9,500 bases of DNA from an uncultured Chloroflexota bacterium. GTDB lineage: Bacteria > Chloroflexota > Anaerolineae > Promineifilales > Promineifilaceae. Position 1 is the first letter of the stretch. The number at the start of each line of letters is the position of its first letter. The notes beneath the pieces were generated by a model, which saw nothing but the letters and a program-made list of their open reading frames with translations, had not been told where the DNA came from and did not search any database. Location: positions 1 to 9,500 of the forward strand of contig CALFEW010000223.1 of the NCBI GenBank assembly GCA_937958365.1, read 5' to 3'. Positions 1 to 7,972 of this stretch are shown in pieces. Both the position numbers and the translations under genes were made by a program.

Positions 1-24
1 AGGTCGCCGTTTTTGAGCTTTCAG

Positions 25-77
25 CCCAGAGATGTGCCGCACTTACAAAGGGCACAAGTGTGGCCCACTACTCTGGG
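25..77. repeat. long imperfect hairpin at left edge
   Basis: Outer arms CCCAGAG (25-31) and CTCTGGG (71-77) pair perfectly. Inside them, 36-44 (GCCGCACTT) pairs with 56-64 (AAGTGTGGC) through eight Watson-Crick pairs and one G-U, around an 11-nt loop (45-55). Two further pairs (33-34 with 66-67) link the two stems. No T-run follows on either strand, so it does not look like a simple intrinsic terminator. It could be a structured RNA element, the end of a mobile element, or the 3' structure of a gene outside the window. Only the base pairing is seen; the function is unknown. Confidence 0.5.
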
Positions 78-159
78 AAAAGTGCGTCGCATCTGAATGC
101 TTACCTGGACTGTAGCAACGATTCAATCAAAATTTCACCAGCAAACTTGGGAAAAGGCA

Positions 160-474
160 TTAGCGCGTTGAGGTCAGATTGCGCCCAAACATGTCGCCAT
201 AGTATACGCCAATGTGCGCCCAGGTGTTTTCGCTATCGTGGGTTGCTTCGTTGACCCAATTCGCCAGGAAAGTTCCCATGCGGTGATTTTTCTGGTAACA
301 CGCCTCAAAATGATTGCAGCAAGTGTCGGCGTCTGCAGCAATTCTAAATGTAAAACCGACTAAAGGTAGAGCGCGAAAAATGGCTTCAAAGACTATGCCG
401 AAATTCCGAAAAACTGACGCAAAAACGTCCGACTCCGGACTTGGCGACACAAAACAACCTCTTTTTATCTTCAA
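160..474 (-). CDS. possible small hypothetical protein (weak ORF)
   Basis: This is an open frame of up to 104 codons from a TTG at 474, in the same direction as the kinase and about 90 bp downstream of its stop. A GTG at 450 is a better start, because AGAGG lies 7 bases upstream of it. The product has a Cys/His-rich middle (CCNHFEACYQKNH) and an aromatic C-terminal part, and matches no family I can name. The region is more AT-rich than its surroundings. Some plus-strand frames here are also open over short stretches, so chance is a real alternative. If real, it is a small soluble protein of unknown role; it could also be a decayed gene. Confidence 0.25.
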   Translation of the reverse strand: MKIKRGCFVSPSPESDVFASVFRNFGIVFEAIFRALPLVGFTFRIAADADTCCNHFEACYQKNHRMGTFLANWVNEATHDSENTWAHIGVYYGDMFGRNLTSTR

Positions 475-561
475 CGGTGTGGTAAATTCGCCAAACCGCC
501 TCTGGTGAAATCTACATTTAGAATTGCTGAGCCATTCGCAAGCCGCTGCTCCGCATGGAGA

Positions 562-2985
562 TCATCTGGACAACGGCATCCTGGCCGGCAGGCGAACGTC
601 GAAAACGGACCCACCTTCGGCCCGGTTGCGAACGCTCACCTCGCCGTGATGAAGACCCACAATGTCTTGCACGACCCCCAAACCCAGACCTGTACCGGGA
701 ATTGTGGATTGGCTGGCATACCGTCCCCGATAAAACCGCTCGAACAAATGTGGCAAATCTTCCTGATCAATGCCGACTCCGGTATCTGCCACTTGCAGGT
801 GGATGTTGCCATTTTGCCGGAATGTTTTGATCTGGATTGAGCCGGTCGGAGTATAGTTCATGGCGTTAACCAGGAGATTTGTGACCACCCGCGCCAGTTG
901 TGTTTGTTCGCCAAATACGGCCGGCAGGTCTGGGTCCAGGGTGTAGGTCAGGGTCAGGTTACGGGCTTTAATCTGGCTGTCGTAGTCAGCCACGACGTCT
1001 GTAACCACCTGGTTCAGGTTGACCGGGGTATATTCGGCCTTGCTTAAATGGCTGGTTTGCCGGGACTCGTCGAAGATGTTTTCCACGAGGTGCGTCAGGC
1101 GCATGGTTTCTTGTTTCAGGACTTGCCGGTAGCGTTCGTGTTTTTCGGGCCTGCCTTTCTCCAGTAAATCCAGATAGACGTTCATGTTGGTGATGGGGGT
1201 GCGCAGTTCGTGGGAGATGTCGGAAATGAATTTGGATTTCAGGCGGTCTAGTTCGGTGAGGCGTTCATTCATTTCGGCCAATTCATGGGTGCGCTCGATG
1301 ACGCGATCTTCCAGTTGGTTGGCGTGGGCGCGGAGTTGTTCGTACAGATGGGCGTTGTCGAGGGCCAGGCTGGCCTGAGTGGCGAATGCTTGCAGCAGCT
1401 CGACGTGTTCCTGGTGGTAGTAGTTGGGGTGGCTTTTGGAGAGGGCGAATACGGCCGTTGTCTTTCCTTGCACAAAAACCGGCACACCCATCCAGGAGCG
1501 CGTATGGGGCGCCCCTTTATCTGTCAGCCAACCGGGATAAGTCTGAATGTCATCAATGATTAACGGCCGTTGCGTCTGCAAAATATGCCACAGATTCGGC
1601 GTGTGTTTCAGATCAAAGGTCAGGTTAGCCACCCGATCCGCTACATTTTGCCCAAACTTTTCATAGCCACGAGAGTGGGCAATGTGGGCAAAATCGCCGC
1701 GAACCAGAATAATATTGGCTGAATCGTAGGGAACCACTCGCGCGATCTGGTCTACGATGAGCGCCAGAACCTGGTCAAAATCTAGCGTGGAGCTAAGCGC
1801 CACTCCGGTTTCTTGCAGCGCTTCGGCTTTTTCTCGTTGACGTTTTTCGGCCTCGTAAAGCCGGGCATGTTGAATAGCGATAGCCAACGAATCGGCGATT
1901 TCACGAGCGATGGCGATGTGTTCATCGGTAAAAGCGCCCGGTTGGTCAGCGCCTAAATTCAAAAGCCCCATCAATATATCCTCTTGAGCCATCAAGGGGA
2001 CGTTTACATAAGCTCGCAACCCAACAGTCCGCAGGCTGTCATAAAAATCCGAGGAGGGGGTGTGTTCATGCAAGTCCGGCACATAGTACACCTGATTATG
2101 CTGAACCACCTGGAAGGCAGATTGGTTGTCGAACTGGAATGGGATGCTGGTATCTTCGGCCGTTTGAGCCTGGGAATTTAGCGTCACGGTTGTTAACGTA
2201 TCGGTTTGGTTGTCCAGCAAGACAACGCTGGCGCGTGACCAGGGCACGATCTGGCGCAGGCGCTGCAATGCGACCCGGGCCATTTGCTCCGGGGCGCGAC
2301 GAGACAAAATAGCCTGATCAATGGCGTGCATCGCTTCCAGACGTTCGGTAAACTGCCGCAATTCGGCTTCTGCCTGTTTACGCCGGGTGATGTCTAGTTT
2401 GATGGCGATGAAGTGGCTGACCTGACCGGACTCGTCCAGGACAGGGGTGATGGTTTGTTCTTCGGTGTAGAGACGGCCGTTTTTCTGCCGATTGACAATT
2501 TCGCCATGCCATGCCTGTCCACTGAGAATTTTCTGCCACATCTCGGCATAAAATTCACGGCCGTGCTGCTTCGAGCTAAGAATTGCCGGACTTTTGCCCA
2601 GCACTTCAGTCGCTTCGTAACCGGTCAACGTCACAAACGCCGGATTCACCCAAATGATTTCGCCTTTGCGATTTGTAATGATAATGGCGTTAGCCGCCGC
2701 TTCCAGGGCTGAACTAAGCAGGCGCAGTTGCTCTTCTGCTCCCGAACGCCGTCCAATTTCCTCAATTAAGTGACTATGCAGCCGTTTATTAAAATGGTGG
2801 GCTATCTCCACCAGAACAACAATCATGACTAAGCCAAAAACCGTGTCCAGAAGAATCGAACGCAGCGTGTGTTGGAGCAAGAAAAATTTGCACAACTCCA
2901 GCGCAAGCAGCAAAAAAACACCCACGACAATGACGAGTCGTTTTATCTGACGGATATCGCGTGTTACAAACCCGTTAGCTTTCAT
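562..2985 (-). CDS. PAS/GAF/GAF membrane sensor histidine kinase
   Basis: An 807-residue two-component sensor kinase that autophosphorylates on His and passes phosphate to a response regulator. Two N-terminal membrane helices (about 15-37 and 43-63) are joined by a very short loop, so sensing is probably not periplasmic. A PAS domain follows (about 85-200, with the usual NPAF.LTGY stretch), then two GAF domains (about 220-375 and 395-550), a coiled linker (550-582), HisKA with SHELRTP (His592), and HATPase_c with N-box NLLVNAMNYTP (703-713), G1 DTGVGI (734-739), F-box LFERF (747-751) and G2 GTGLGLG (764-770). All catalytic motifs are intact. There is no receiver domain and no regulator gene alongside, so it is an orphan kinase and its partner and signal are unknown. 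GAF domains suggest a small cytosolic ligand or redox cue. The ATG at 2985 has AAAAGG only 2 bases upstream, an oddly close ribosome site, but no better start fits the first TM helix. Confidence 0.95.
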   Translation of the reverse strand: MKANGFVTRDIRQIKRLVIVVGVFLLLALELCKFFLLQHTLRSILLDTVFGLVMIVVLVEIAHHFNKRLHSHLIEEIGRRSGAEEQLRLLSSALEAAANAIIITNRKGEIIWVNPAFVTLTGYEATEVLGKSPAILSSKQHGREFYAEMWQKILSGQAWHGEIVNRQKNGRLYTEEQTITPVLDESGQVSHFIAIKLDITRRKQAEAELRQFTERLEAMHAIDQAILSRRAPEQMARVALQRLRQIVPWSRASVVLLDNQTDTLTTVTLNSQAQTAEDTSIPFQFDNQSAFQVVQHNQVYYVPDLHEHTPSSDFYDSLRTVGLRAYVNVPLMAQEDILMGLLNLGADQPGAFTDEHIAIAREIADSLAIAIQHARLYEAEKRQREKAEALQETGVALSSTLDFDQVLALIVDQIARVVPYDSANIILVRGDFAHIAHSRGYEKFGQNVADRVANLTFDLKHTPNLWHILQTQRPLIIDDIQTYPGWLTDKGAPHTRSWMGVPVFVQGKTTAVFALSKSHPNYYHQEHVELLQAFATQASLALDNAHLYEQLRAHANQLEDRVIERTHELAEMNERLTELDRLKSKFISDISHELRTPITNMNVYLDLLEKGRPEKHERYRQVLKQETMRLTHLVENIFDESRQTSHLSKAEYTPVNLNQVVTDVVADYDSQIKARNLTLTYTLDPDLPAVFGEQTQLARVVTNLLVNAMNYTPTGSIQIKTFRQNGNIHLQVADTGVGIDQEDLPHLFERFYRGRYASQSTIPGTGLGLGVVQDIVGLHHGEVSVRNRAEGGSVFDVRLPARMPLSR

Positions 2986-2998
2986 AACCTTTTCGGAG

Positions 2999-3020
2999 CC
3001 TGAGCGGATTGAAACTCAGG
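2999..3020 (-). other. small hairpin in kinase 5' leader
   Basis: CCTGAG and CTCAGG pair perfectly over 6 bp around a 10-nt loop, with a further G-U outside. It starts 14 bp upstream of the kinase ATG, so it would sit close to the initiation region in the mRNA and could affect translation. The stem is short and may be chance. Confidence 0.3.
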
Positions 3021-3284
3021 TCTTGGTACCATTTTGTTCGCCCCACTCGGCTAATAATATGAATAGTTTAGAAGAAAAACCGATGTCACAAATAGAAAAT
3101 TGGTACTAAAGTAACAGTACTCCAGACTAAAGATGCTGCGTTGGGCTGTTTCGCCTGTAGACAGCGAACTGGTAAATGGTGAACTTTTCTTTATACTATG
3201 AAGGTCGAACGGTTTTCCCTTTATGACTGCCTGCTGTATTGTGATACGGCCGTTACACCTACCACGCATCGCCCGGAGATCACC

Positions 3285-3488
3285 ATGACTTTACTCGGTT
3301 CAAGTTTTCGCACTCATAACAAACGTCTGTCTTCCCCAGACTCTGCACGGCTGCAAAGCCTGCCGGCTCCTTCTGGGGGTGGAGTTGGCGCCAATCCCCT
3401 TCCGTTCCTGTCGTTTCACCCGTATCCACAAAAAAACAATCCGCAAAATCAAATCCATCTACAAACGAACATACAATCAACCTCGTAA
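3285..3488 (+). CDS. possible leader ORF ahead of importer operon
   Basis: A 67-codon open frame whose ATG has GGAG 7 bases upstream (3274-3277), a better ribosome site than the permease gene that follows. It ends 13 bases before the permease ATG at 3502. The predicted product is Ser/Pro/Asn-rich with no fold or family I recognise, and no membrane segment. It could be a translated leader coupled to the permease, or a chance ORF. The evidence is its start signal and position only. Confidence 0.2.
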   Translation: MTLLGSSFRTHNKRLSSPDSARLQSLPAPSGGGVGANPLPFLSFHPYPQKNNPQNQIHLQTNIQSTS

Positions 3489-3501
3489 TCAATTACGCTC
3501 T

Positions 3502-4143
3502 ATGTATGCTTTATTGTCAGAGACGCTATTATACGCGCAAAGTCACGCGGCTGAATTACTAAACGCCATTGGCGAACACTTGCTGCTGGTAGCTATCTCT
3601 TTGGGCGTCAGCATGACGGTGAGCATCCCATTAGGCATCTGGACTTCACGTTCACGCGCGGCTTCTATGATCCTCATCACCTCCTTCAATGCGCTGCGCG
3701 TCGTGCCCAGCATTGCCATTTTGTTCCTGGCGATTCCTGTTTTCGGCCTGTCCAACACGTCGGCCATCATCGCCCTGACGATTCTGGCGTTCCCGCCCAT
3801 CCTCATCAACACCGACGCTGCTTACCGCACCATCGAACCGGCCATCCGCGAATCGGCCACCGGCATGGGCATGACCAGCCAGCAGTCGTTGTGGCGCATC
3901 GAGACGCCGCTAGCATTGCCGGTCATCGTCGCCGGTGTGCGCACGGCAACCGTCGAAGTGATTGCCAGCGCCACGCTGGCCGCCTTTATTGGCATTGGCG
4001 GGTTGGGGCTGTTTGTCGTGCGCGGTTTTGCGCTTTATGAGATTCCCATCTTGTTGGTCGGCGCGATTCCCGTGGCCTTGCTGGCGCTGGCGGCCGATTT
4101 GCTCTTGGGTGGCTTGCAAAACAAGTTGCAGCCACCTTCCTGA
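3502..4143 (+). CDS. OpuC/Osm-type ABC transporter permease (first)
   Basis: A 213-residue inner-membrane subunit of a quaternary-amine (glycine betaine/choline class) importer. It has five or six hydrophobic helices (clearest around 26-47, 67-83, 87-104, 140-160 and 183-203). The cytoplasmic EAA-type coupling loop is at about 117-140 (ESATGMGM...LWRIETPLALP), and an IGIGGLGLFV segment typical of OpuCB/OpuCD proteins follows. Length suits that family (about 210-230). I chose the ATG at 3502 because the conserved sequence begins there. It has no Shine-Dalgarno site, and the frame stays open back to a GTG at 3379, which would add 41 basic, non-family residues. It is the first gene of a permease, binding protein, ATPase, permease cluster. 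It cannot be assigned to CB rather than CD from sequence alone. Confidence 0.92.
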   Translation: MYALLSETLLYAQSHAAELLNAIGEHLLLVAISLGVSMTVSIPLGIWTSRSRAASMILITSFNALRVVPSIAILFLAIPVFGLSNTSAIIALTILAFPPILINTDAAYRTIEPAIRESATGMGMTSQQSLWRIETPLALPVIVAGVRTATVEVIASATLAAFIGIGGLGLFVVRGFALYEIPILLVGAIPVALLALAADLLLGGLQNKLQPPS

Positions 4144-4160
4144 CACTGCGTTCGTCATTG

Positions 4161-4199
4161 TTTTTTCTGGGGGCCGGTTACGGCCGTTCCCATAAAAAA
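4161..4199. repeat. hairpin between permease and binding-protein genes
   Basis: GGCCG (4172-4176) pairs with CGGCC (4181-4185) around loop GTTA. Past a 3-nt bulge, TGGG (4168-4171) pairs with CCCA (4189-4192), and after one mismatch six T pair with six A (4161-4166 with 4194-4199). The T-run is on the 5' side when read on either strand, so this is not a normal intrinsic terminator. It includes an ACGGCCGT palindrome (4180-4187). In mRNA it would end 45 nt before the lipoprotein start and could act as a processing or stability element; that role is inference. Confidence 0.5.
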
Positions 4200-4232
4200 G
4201 CTGTCACTGTTTGATTGACCAAACCTATCTGT

Positions 4233-4238
4233 AGGAGG
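4233..4238 (+). promoter_or_regulatory. strong ribosome binding site
   Basis: A full AGGAGG lies 6 bases before the GTG at 4245. This fixes the lipoprotein start there, not at the in-frame TTG at 4215. It is the strongest translation signal in the importer cluster, consistent with the binding protein being needed in excess. Confidence 0.85.
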
Positions 4239-4244
4239 CAAAAC

Positions 4245-5141
4245 GTGAAAAAAGCACATTGGTTTTTTGTACTGGTCGTCATCGCCCTGACTCTGGGGCT
4301 GGCGGCATGTGGCGGCGGCGGTGATAAAACCATCACCGTCGCTTCCAAAGATTTCACCGAGCAGTTCATCCTGGGGGAAATGTACGCCCAACTGCTGGAA
4401 AACGCCGGTTTCACCGTCGAGCGCAAGCTCAACCTGGGCGGCACACCCGTCGCCCAGCAGGCGCTGCTGGATGGCGAGATTGACGTGTATCCCGAATACA
4501 CCGGAACCGGCCTGCTCACCGTCCTCAAATTAGGCGTGATGAGCGATCCGCAGGCTGTGTATGACGCCGTCAAGCAGGGGTACGCCGATCAATTCTCGCT
4601 GGTCTGGCTGAACCCCGCGCCGATGAACAATACCCAGGCGCTGGCGATGACCAAAACACGCGCCGCCGAGTTGGGCATCACCACGTTTTCCGACATGGTA
4701 GCCAACGCCGACCAGTTGGTCCTGATTGGTCCGCCGGAATTTGCCGAACGCGAAGATGGCGTTCCCGGTCTGAAGCGCGTGTATGGCGACTTTGAATTTG
4801 CCGACTTTTTGACGGTGGACCCCGGCCTGCGTTATCAGGCTTTGCTGAACGGCGAAGCAGACGTGGTGGTGGCCTTTGGCACCGATGGCGAACTGGCGGC
4901 CTACGACCTGGTTTCGCTGATTGACGACAAGGGACTTTATCCGCCCTATCAGGTGGCCCCGGTGATTCGTCAGGCGGCTTTGGACGCCAACCCGGACGTG
5001 GCCGCGATACTCAACACCCTGGCTCCCCTGCTGACAGACGCGACCATGCAGCGCCTGAACAACGAAGTGAGCGGCAACGGCCGTGAACCCGCCGACGTCG
5101 CCAGAGAATTTCTGGTGGCCCAGGGATTGATCACCGAGTAA
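4245..5141 (+). CDS. opuCC: glycine betaine/choline-type substrate-binding lipoprotein
   Basis: A 298-residue extracytoplasmic solute-binding protein of the OpuCC/OsmF (OpuAC-like) family that captures a quaternary amine and delivers it to the permeases. The N-terminus is a lipoprotein signal: Lys2-Lys3, a hydrophobic core (6-19) and lipobox LAAC with Cys22 as the lipid anchor, then a Gly linker. The mature part opens with the family block TVASKDFTEQ (31-40), followed by YPEYTGTG (82-89), FGTDGELAAYDL (211-222) and YPPYQVAPVIR (232-242). These blocks line the ligand cleft in known members. Length is normal. The start is GTG 4245 with a strong ribosome site. The exact ligand (betaine, choline, carnitine, proline betaine) cannot be read from sequence. 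The coding end touches a heptamer array that separates it from the ATPase gene. Confidence 0.93.
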   Translation: MKKAHWFFVLVVIALTLGLAACGGGGDKTITVASKDFTEQFILGEMYAQLLENAGFTVERKLNLGGTPVAQQALLDGEIDVYPEYTGTGLLTVLKLGVMSDPQAVYDAVKQGYADQFSLVWLNPAPMNNTQALAMTKTRAAELGITTFSDMVANADQLVLIGPPEFAEREDGVPGLKRVYGDFEFADFLTVDPGLRYQALLNGEADVVVAFGTDGELAAYDLVSLIDDKGLYPPYQVAPVIRQAALDANPDVAAILNTLAPLLTDATMQRLNNEVSGNGREPADVAREFLVAQGLITE

Positions 5142-5212
5142 AGATTTTAGACACAAGATCAAAGATTGAAGATGGGCCAGTCTCCAATCTTCAATCTTTG
5201 ATCTTCCATCTT
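5141..5212. repeat. heptamer array A, perfect 19-bp hairpin
   Basis: Period-7 units of form AAGATNN run forward from 5141: AAGATTT, a diverged TAGACAC, AAGATCA, AAGATTG, AAGATGG (to 5175). They run inverted at 5185-5212: CAATCTT, CAATCTT, TGATCTT, CCATCTT. The two sides form a perfect 19-bp stem (5155-5173 with 5187-5205) and a 13-nt loop. The first unit begins on the last base of the binding-protein stop codon, and the array ends 8 bases before the ATPase ATG. A hairpin here could reduce readthrough so that the binding protein outnumbers the ATPase; that is inference. No T-run follows the stem. Confidence 0.85.
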
Positions 5213-5220
5213 CACCTTTT

Positions 5221-6177
5221 ATGAGCACCATCCGCTTCGAGAACGTCAGCAAGCAGTTTCCGAACACGCCGCACACGGCCGTTGACGACGTGAGCTTTGT
5301 CGTGGACGAAGGCAGCTTTGTCGTCCTGTTAGGGCAGTCCGGCTGTGGCAAAACGACGCTGCTCAAGATGATCAACCGGCTCTACGAGCCATCGGCAGGG
5401 GCCATTTACCTGGGCGACGCCGACATTCGCCAGATGGACGCCACGCAATTGCGCCGCCAGATTGGCTATGTTATCCAGCAAATCGGCCTGTTCCCGCACA
5501 TGACGGTGGCGCAAAACATCGCCATCGTGCCGGAACTGCTGCGCTGGGATGCCGGCCGCGTGGCGGCGCGGGTAGATGAATTGTTGCTGCTGGTAGATTT
5601 GCCGCCGGACGAGTATCGCGGCCGTTATCCGTCGCAGCTATCTGGCGGGCAGCAGCAGCGCGTGGGTGTGGCCCGCGCGCTGGCCGGCGACCCAGGCGTC
5701 ATCTTGATGGACGAGCCATTTGGGGCGATAGACGCCATCACCCGCACCGGGCTGCAGGATGAACTGCTGCGGCTCCAGCGTAAACTGCACAAGACCGTTG
5801 TCTTTGTGACCCATGACGTGGAAGAGGCGCTGCGGCTGGCGGACAAGATCGTGATTATGCGGAACGGCCGTATCATCCAATACGACTCGCCCTTCCACAT
5901 TCTCAGCCGCCCGGCCGACCAGTTTGTGCGCGAACTGATCGGCGCGGATGACATCGTGCGCCAGTTGAGCCTGATTCGCGTCGAATCGGCCATGGAACCG
6001 CTGCCGCCCGGCGATGGGCGAAACGGCTACCCCACCATTGGCTGCGACGACAACTTGCGTCAGGCGCTGTCCGCGCTGCTTGGCTCCGCCGCTCCGGCCC
6101 TGACGGTACTGGACGCCGGTCGGCCGGTCGGGCTGCTGACGCTGGCCGGCATTCAAAACTCGGCCGGGGAGACGTAG
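5221..6177 (+). CDS. opuCA: quaternary-amine ABC transporter ATP-binding protein
   Basis: A 318-residue cytoplasmic ATPase that powers the importer. All nucleotide-binding motifs are intact: Walker A GQSGCGKTT (38-46), Q-loop VIQQIGLFPHMTV (84-96), signature LSGGQQQR (140-147), Walker B VILMDEP (160-166), D-loop GAID and H-loop His198. These match the OpuCA/ProV/OsmV branch. After about residue 245 the tail (about 70 residues, ending GRPVGLLTL) resembles one CBS module. OpuCA proteins usually carry two and are nearer 380 residues; the shorter OsmV-like members are a closer match in length. CBS domains sense ionic strength or nucleotides in this family. The ATG at 5221 has no ribosome site, only a pyrimidine-rich stretch left by the hairpin array. 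The second permease starts 4 bases after its stop, so those two are surely co-transcribed. Confidence 0.95.
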   Translation: MSTIRFENVSKQFPNTPHTAVDDVSFVVDEGSFVVLLGQSGCGKTTLLKMINRLYEPSAGAIYLGDADIRQMDATQLRRQIGYVIQQIGLFPHMTVAQNIAIVPELLRWDAGRVAARVDELLLLVDLPPDEYRGRYPSQLSGGQQQRVGVARALAGDPGVILMDEPFGAIDAITRTGLQDELLRLQRKLHKTVVFVTHDVEEALRLADKIVIMRNGRIIQYDSPFHILSRPADQFVRELIGADDIVRQLSLIRVESAMEPLPPGDGRNGYPTIGCDDNLRQALSALLGSAAPALTVLDAGRPVGLLTLAGIQNSAGET

Positions 6178-6181
6178 GCCC

Positions 6182-6841
6182 ATGAGCTACGTGTGGAACA
6201 ATCCCGACGTGCTGTTGGCGCTTACCGGCGAGCATTTGGTCATGACCGTCGTCTCTTTGTTGATTGCCACGCTGATCGCCCTGCCCTTGAGCGTCATTTT
6301 GGTACGCCATGAACGGCTGGCAACGGCCGTGTTGGGCATTTTGGGGGTCTTTTACACCATTCCCAGCATTGCTTTGCTCATTTTGCTGCTGCCGATATTT
6401 GGGTTGAATCAGACGGCCGTGATTGCCGCATTGGTCATCTACACGCAAATCATCCTGGTGCGCAACATGGTCGCAGGGCTGAAAGGCGTACCGGAACCGA
6501 CACTGGAAGCGGCCACCGGCGTGGGCATGAGCGCCTGGCAGCGCTGGAGCAAGGTGCAGGCGCCGCTGGCGCTGCCGGTCATTTTGGCCGGAATGCGCAT
6601 TGCGGCCGTCGTGGCCGTGGCAATTGCCACCGTTGGCGCGAAGTTTGGCGCAGGCGGGTTGGGGACGCTGCTGTTTGATGGGATTGCGCAGAACCGCTAC
6701 GATAAAATCGTCGTCGGTTCCGTGGCCGTGGCGCTGCTGGCCTTTGCCCTGAACCGCCTGCTCATCGCCGCCGAAGATTATTTTGACGTCGCCAAACGAA
6801 TTGCGCGGGCGGAACGTAAAGCCGTAGTCCGTGAGCCGTGA
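6182..6841 (+). CDS. OpuC/Osm-type ABC transporter permease (second)
   Basis: A 219-residue inner-membrane permease, partner of the one at 3502 in a heteromeric importer. Helices lie at about 19-41, 47-73, 78-98, 133-152 and 176-196. The EAA loop is textbook (EAATGVGMSAWQRW...APLALP, 109-132), followed by GAGGLGTLLFDGI. A basic C-terminal tail ends at TGA 6839-6841. The last six residues (AVVREP) are encoded by the first units of heptamer array B, so the array supplies the stop codon. The neighbouring ATPase stop is 4 bases upstream, with GGAG just inside the ATPase end as the likely ribosome site. Confidence 0.94.
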   Translation: MSYVWNNPDVLLALTGEHLVMTVVSLLIATLIALPLSVILVRHERLATAVLGILGVFYTIPSIALLILLLPIFGLNQTAVIAALVIYTQIILVRNMVAGLKGVPEPTLEAATGVGMSAWQRWSKVQAPLALPVILAGMRIAAVVAVAIATVGAKFGAGGLGTLLFDGIAQNRYDKIVVGSVAVALLAFALNRLLIAAEDYFDVAKRIARAERKAVVREP

Positions 6842-6908
6842 GCCGTGAGCCGTAATCCGTATTCCGTAATCCGTAAACGGAACACGGAACACGGAATACG
6901 GAATACGA
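6822..6908. repeat. heptamer array B between convergent genes
   Basis: Eight consecutive units of form CCGTNNN run from 6822 to 6877 (AGT, GAG three times, AAT, ATT, AAT, AAA in the variable positions). They turn over at CCGTAAACGG (6871-6880) and continue inverted as AACACGG twice, AATACGG and AATACGA (6881-6908). The two sides can fold into a long imperfect hairpin. The array spans the stop codon of the second permease and ends 9 bases before the stop of the convergent deoC. A two-way transcription block is a natural guess. TGA occurs in three successive units (6832, 6839, 6846), hence in all three frames. Confidence 0.85.
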
Positions 6909-6917
6909 AAAACCCCA

Positions 6918-7631
6918 CTACCCCAGAACTTCATTCATAATCGCCACGCCGCTGCTGGCCCCAATGCGATTGGCCCCGGCCTGGACCATCGTCAGGGCGT
7001 CGGCCAGGTTGCGGATGCCGCCGGACGCTTTGACGCCGGCCTGCTGCCCCACCACGCGCCGCATGAGGGCCACGTCAGCCACGCTTGCGCCGCCGGTGCC
7101 AAAGCCGGTGGAGGTTTTGACGAAGTCGGCCCCCGCAGCCAATGATAACTGGCAGGCCATTTCCTTCTCCGCATCGCTCAGGTAGCAGGTTTCGATGATG
7201 ACTTTGAGCAGTCCATGAGTGGCATGGGTGGCGGCGGCGACGGCGGCGATGTCTTGTTGGACGTGGGGGAAACGGCCGTCTTTCAACGCCCCAACGTTCA
7301 CCACCATGTCAATCTCGTCTGCGCCATCGGCCAGGGCTTGCTGCGTTTCGGCCACCTTGGCGGCCGTGCTGGTTGCGCCCAATGGGAAGCCCACCACACT
7401 GCACACCTTCACCGGCCACCCGGCCAATCTCTCGGCCACAAACGCCACATGCGTCGGATTCACGCACACCGAAGCAAAGGTATATTGCAACGCCTCGTCG
7501 CAAATCCGGGCCACATCGGCCTGGGTAGCAAAGGCTTTAAGGATGGTATGGTCAATCAGCCGGGCGATGAAGCCCGGGTTTTGTTCTAACGCGGCCAGGA
7601 TTTCAGCCTGGGTCATGGTATCAGGGTTCAT
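6918..7631 (-). CDS. deoC: deoxyribose-phosphate aldolase
   Basis: A 237-residue class I aldolase cleaving 2-deoxyribose-5-phosphate to glyceraldehyde-3-phosphate and acetaldehyde, the last step of deoxynucleoside catabolism, in the cytoplasm. Family marks: LIDHTILK (25-32), VVGFPLGA (79-86), DEIDMVVN (105-112, conserved Asp108), Schiff-base Lys172 in VKTSTGFG, proton-relay Lys201 in VKASGGI and the phosphate-binding IGASSG (223-228). The usual Pro after LLK is Ala here, outside the active site. Length is normal for bacterial DeoC. The ATG at 7631 has AAAAGG 7 bases upstream. It lies 35 bp after the antitoxin gene on the same strand. It may share that transcript, which would tie its expression to the brnTA promoter unless readthrough comes from deoB. 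Confidence 0.96.
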   Translation of the reverse strand: MNPDTMTQAEILAALEQNPGFIARLIDHTILKAFATQADVARICDEALQYTFASVCVNPTHVAFVAERLAGWPVKVCSVVGFPLGATSTAAKVAETQQALADGADEIDMVVNVGALKDGRFPHVQQDIAAVAAATHATHGLLKVIIETCYLSDAEKEMACQLSLAAGADFVKTSTGFGTGGASVADVALMRRVVGQQAGVKASGGIRNLADALTMVQAGANRIGASSGVAIMNEVLG

Positions 7632-7666
7632 GAAATTGCCTTTTGGGAATGGTTGTTGTCTGTAAA

Positions 7667-7972
7667 TTATGATGAAGCTGTTGAGTACGCATTATCCAAC
7701 TCTTCGCGGATAACACGCCGCAACGTTTCTTCCAGGGTGTCGCGTTCCATAGCCTGGCGCAAGGCATCGTTGATCAATGTCTGGTAGCCACGCGCTCCGG
7801 CTTTAGCCTGAAAATACTCGATCAAAACTGTGTCCAATGAGATTGTTACCCGGCGCTTACGCGATGCGGGTTTTAAACCCACACGAAATTCAGCCCGTTC
7901 TATGTCGGACTGGGTGATTTCTGGGTAATCATCTTCGTCATCAAACATTGGAGAAGAATAGGAGTTGCTCAT
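7667..7972 (-). CDS. brnA: BrnA-type ribbon-helix-helix antitoxin
   Basis: A 101-residue antitoxin that neutralises BrnT and, in characterised systems, represses its own promoter as a ribbon-helix-helix dimer. The acidic N-terminal half (DDEDDYPEIT) is followed by the RHH core at about 39-75: strand RRVTISLD, a first helix, then GYQTLINDALRQAM, typical of BrnA. A charged helix at 76-95 extends beyond the core. I chose the ATG at 7972, which has GAGG 9 bases upstream; a GTG at 7987 is possible but less likely. The start lies 32 bases inside the toxin gene in another frame, so translation is probably coupled. The toxin-first order matches BrnTA operons. Confidence 0.85.
   Translation of the reverse strand: MSNSYSSPMFDDEDDYPEITQSDIERAEFRVGLKPASRKRRVTISLDTVLIEYFQAKAGARGYQTLINDALRQAMERDTLEETLRRVIREELDNAYSTASS

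Larger units (their letters stand above)
1..561. other. gene-poor stretch at left edge
   Basis: Apart from the hairpin at 25-77 and the doubtful minus ORF at 160-474, I see no recognisable gene, RNA or insertion sequence. A short inverted repeat CTCC/GGAG lies at about 550-561, just past the kinase stop. It is too short and lacks a T-run to be called a terminator. The stretch is poorer in GC than the rest of the window and could be a remnant of a lost gene. Confidence 0.5.
2986..3501. promoter_or_regulatory. divergent intergenic region, kinase / osmoprotectant operon
   Basis: A 516-bp gap between two divergent units that must hold both promoters. Visible elements are: a hairpin CCTGAG(10 nt)CTCAGG at 2999-3020, in the kinase leader; a small inverted repeat GTACT/AGTAC at 3103-3120; a TATACT hexamer (3192-3197) that could be a -10 for the plus operon but has no good -35; one ACGGCCGT palindrome (3246-3253); and a perfect 10-bp palindrome TTGGCGCCAA (3385-3394). 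None is strong enough to name a regulator. A small ORF (3285-3488) is listed separately. Confidence 0.4.
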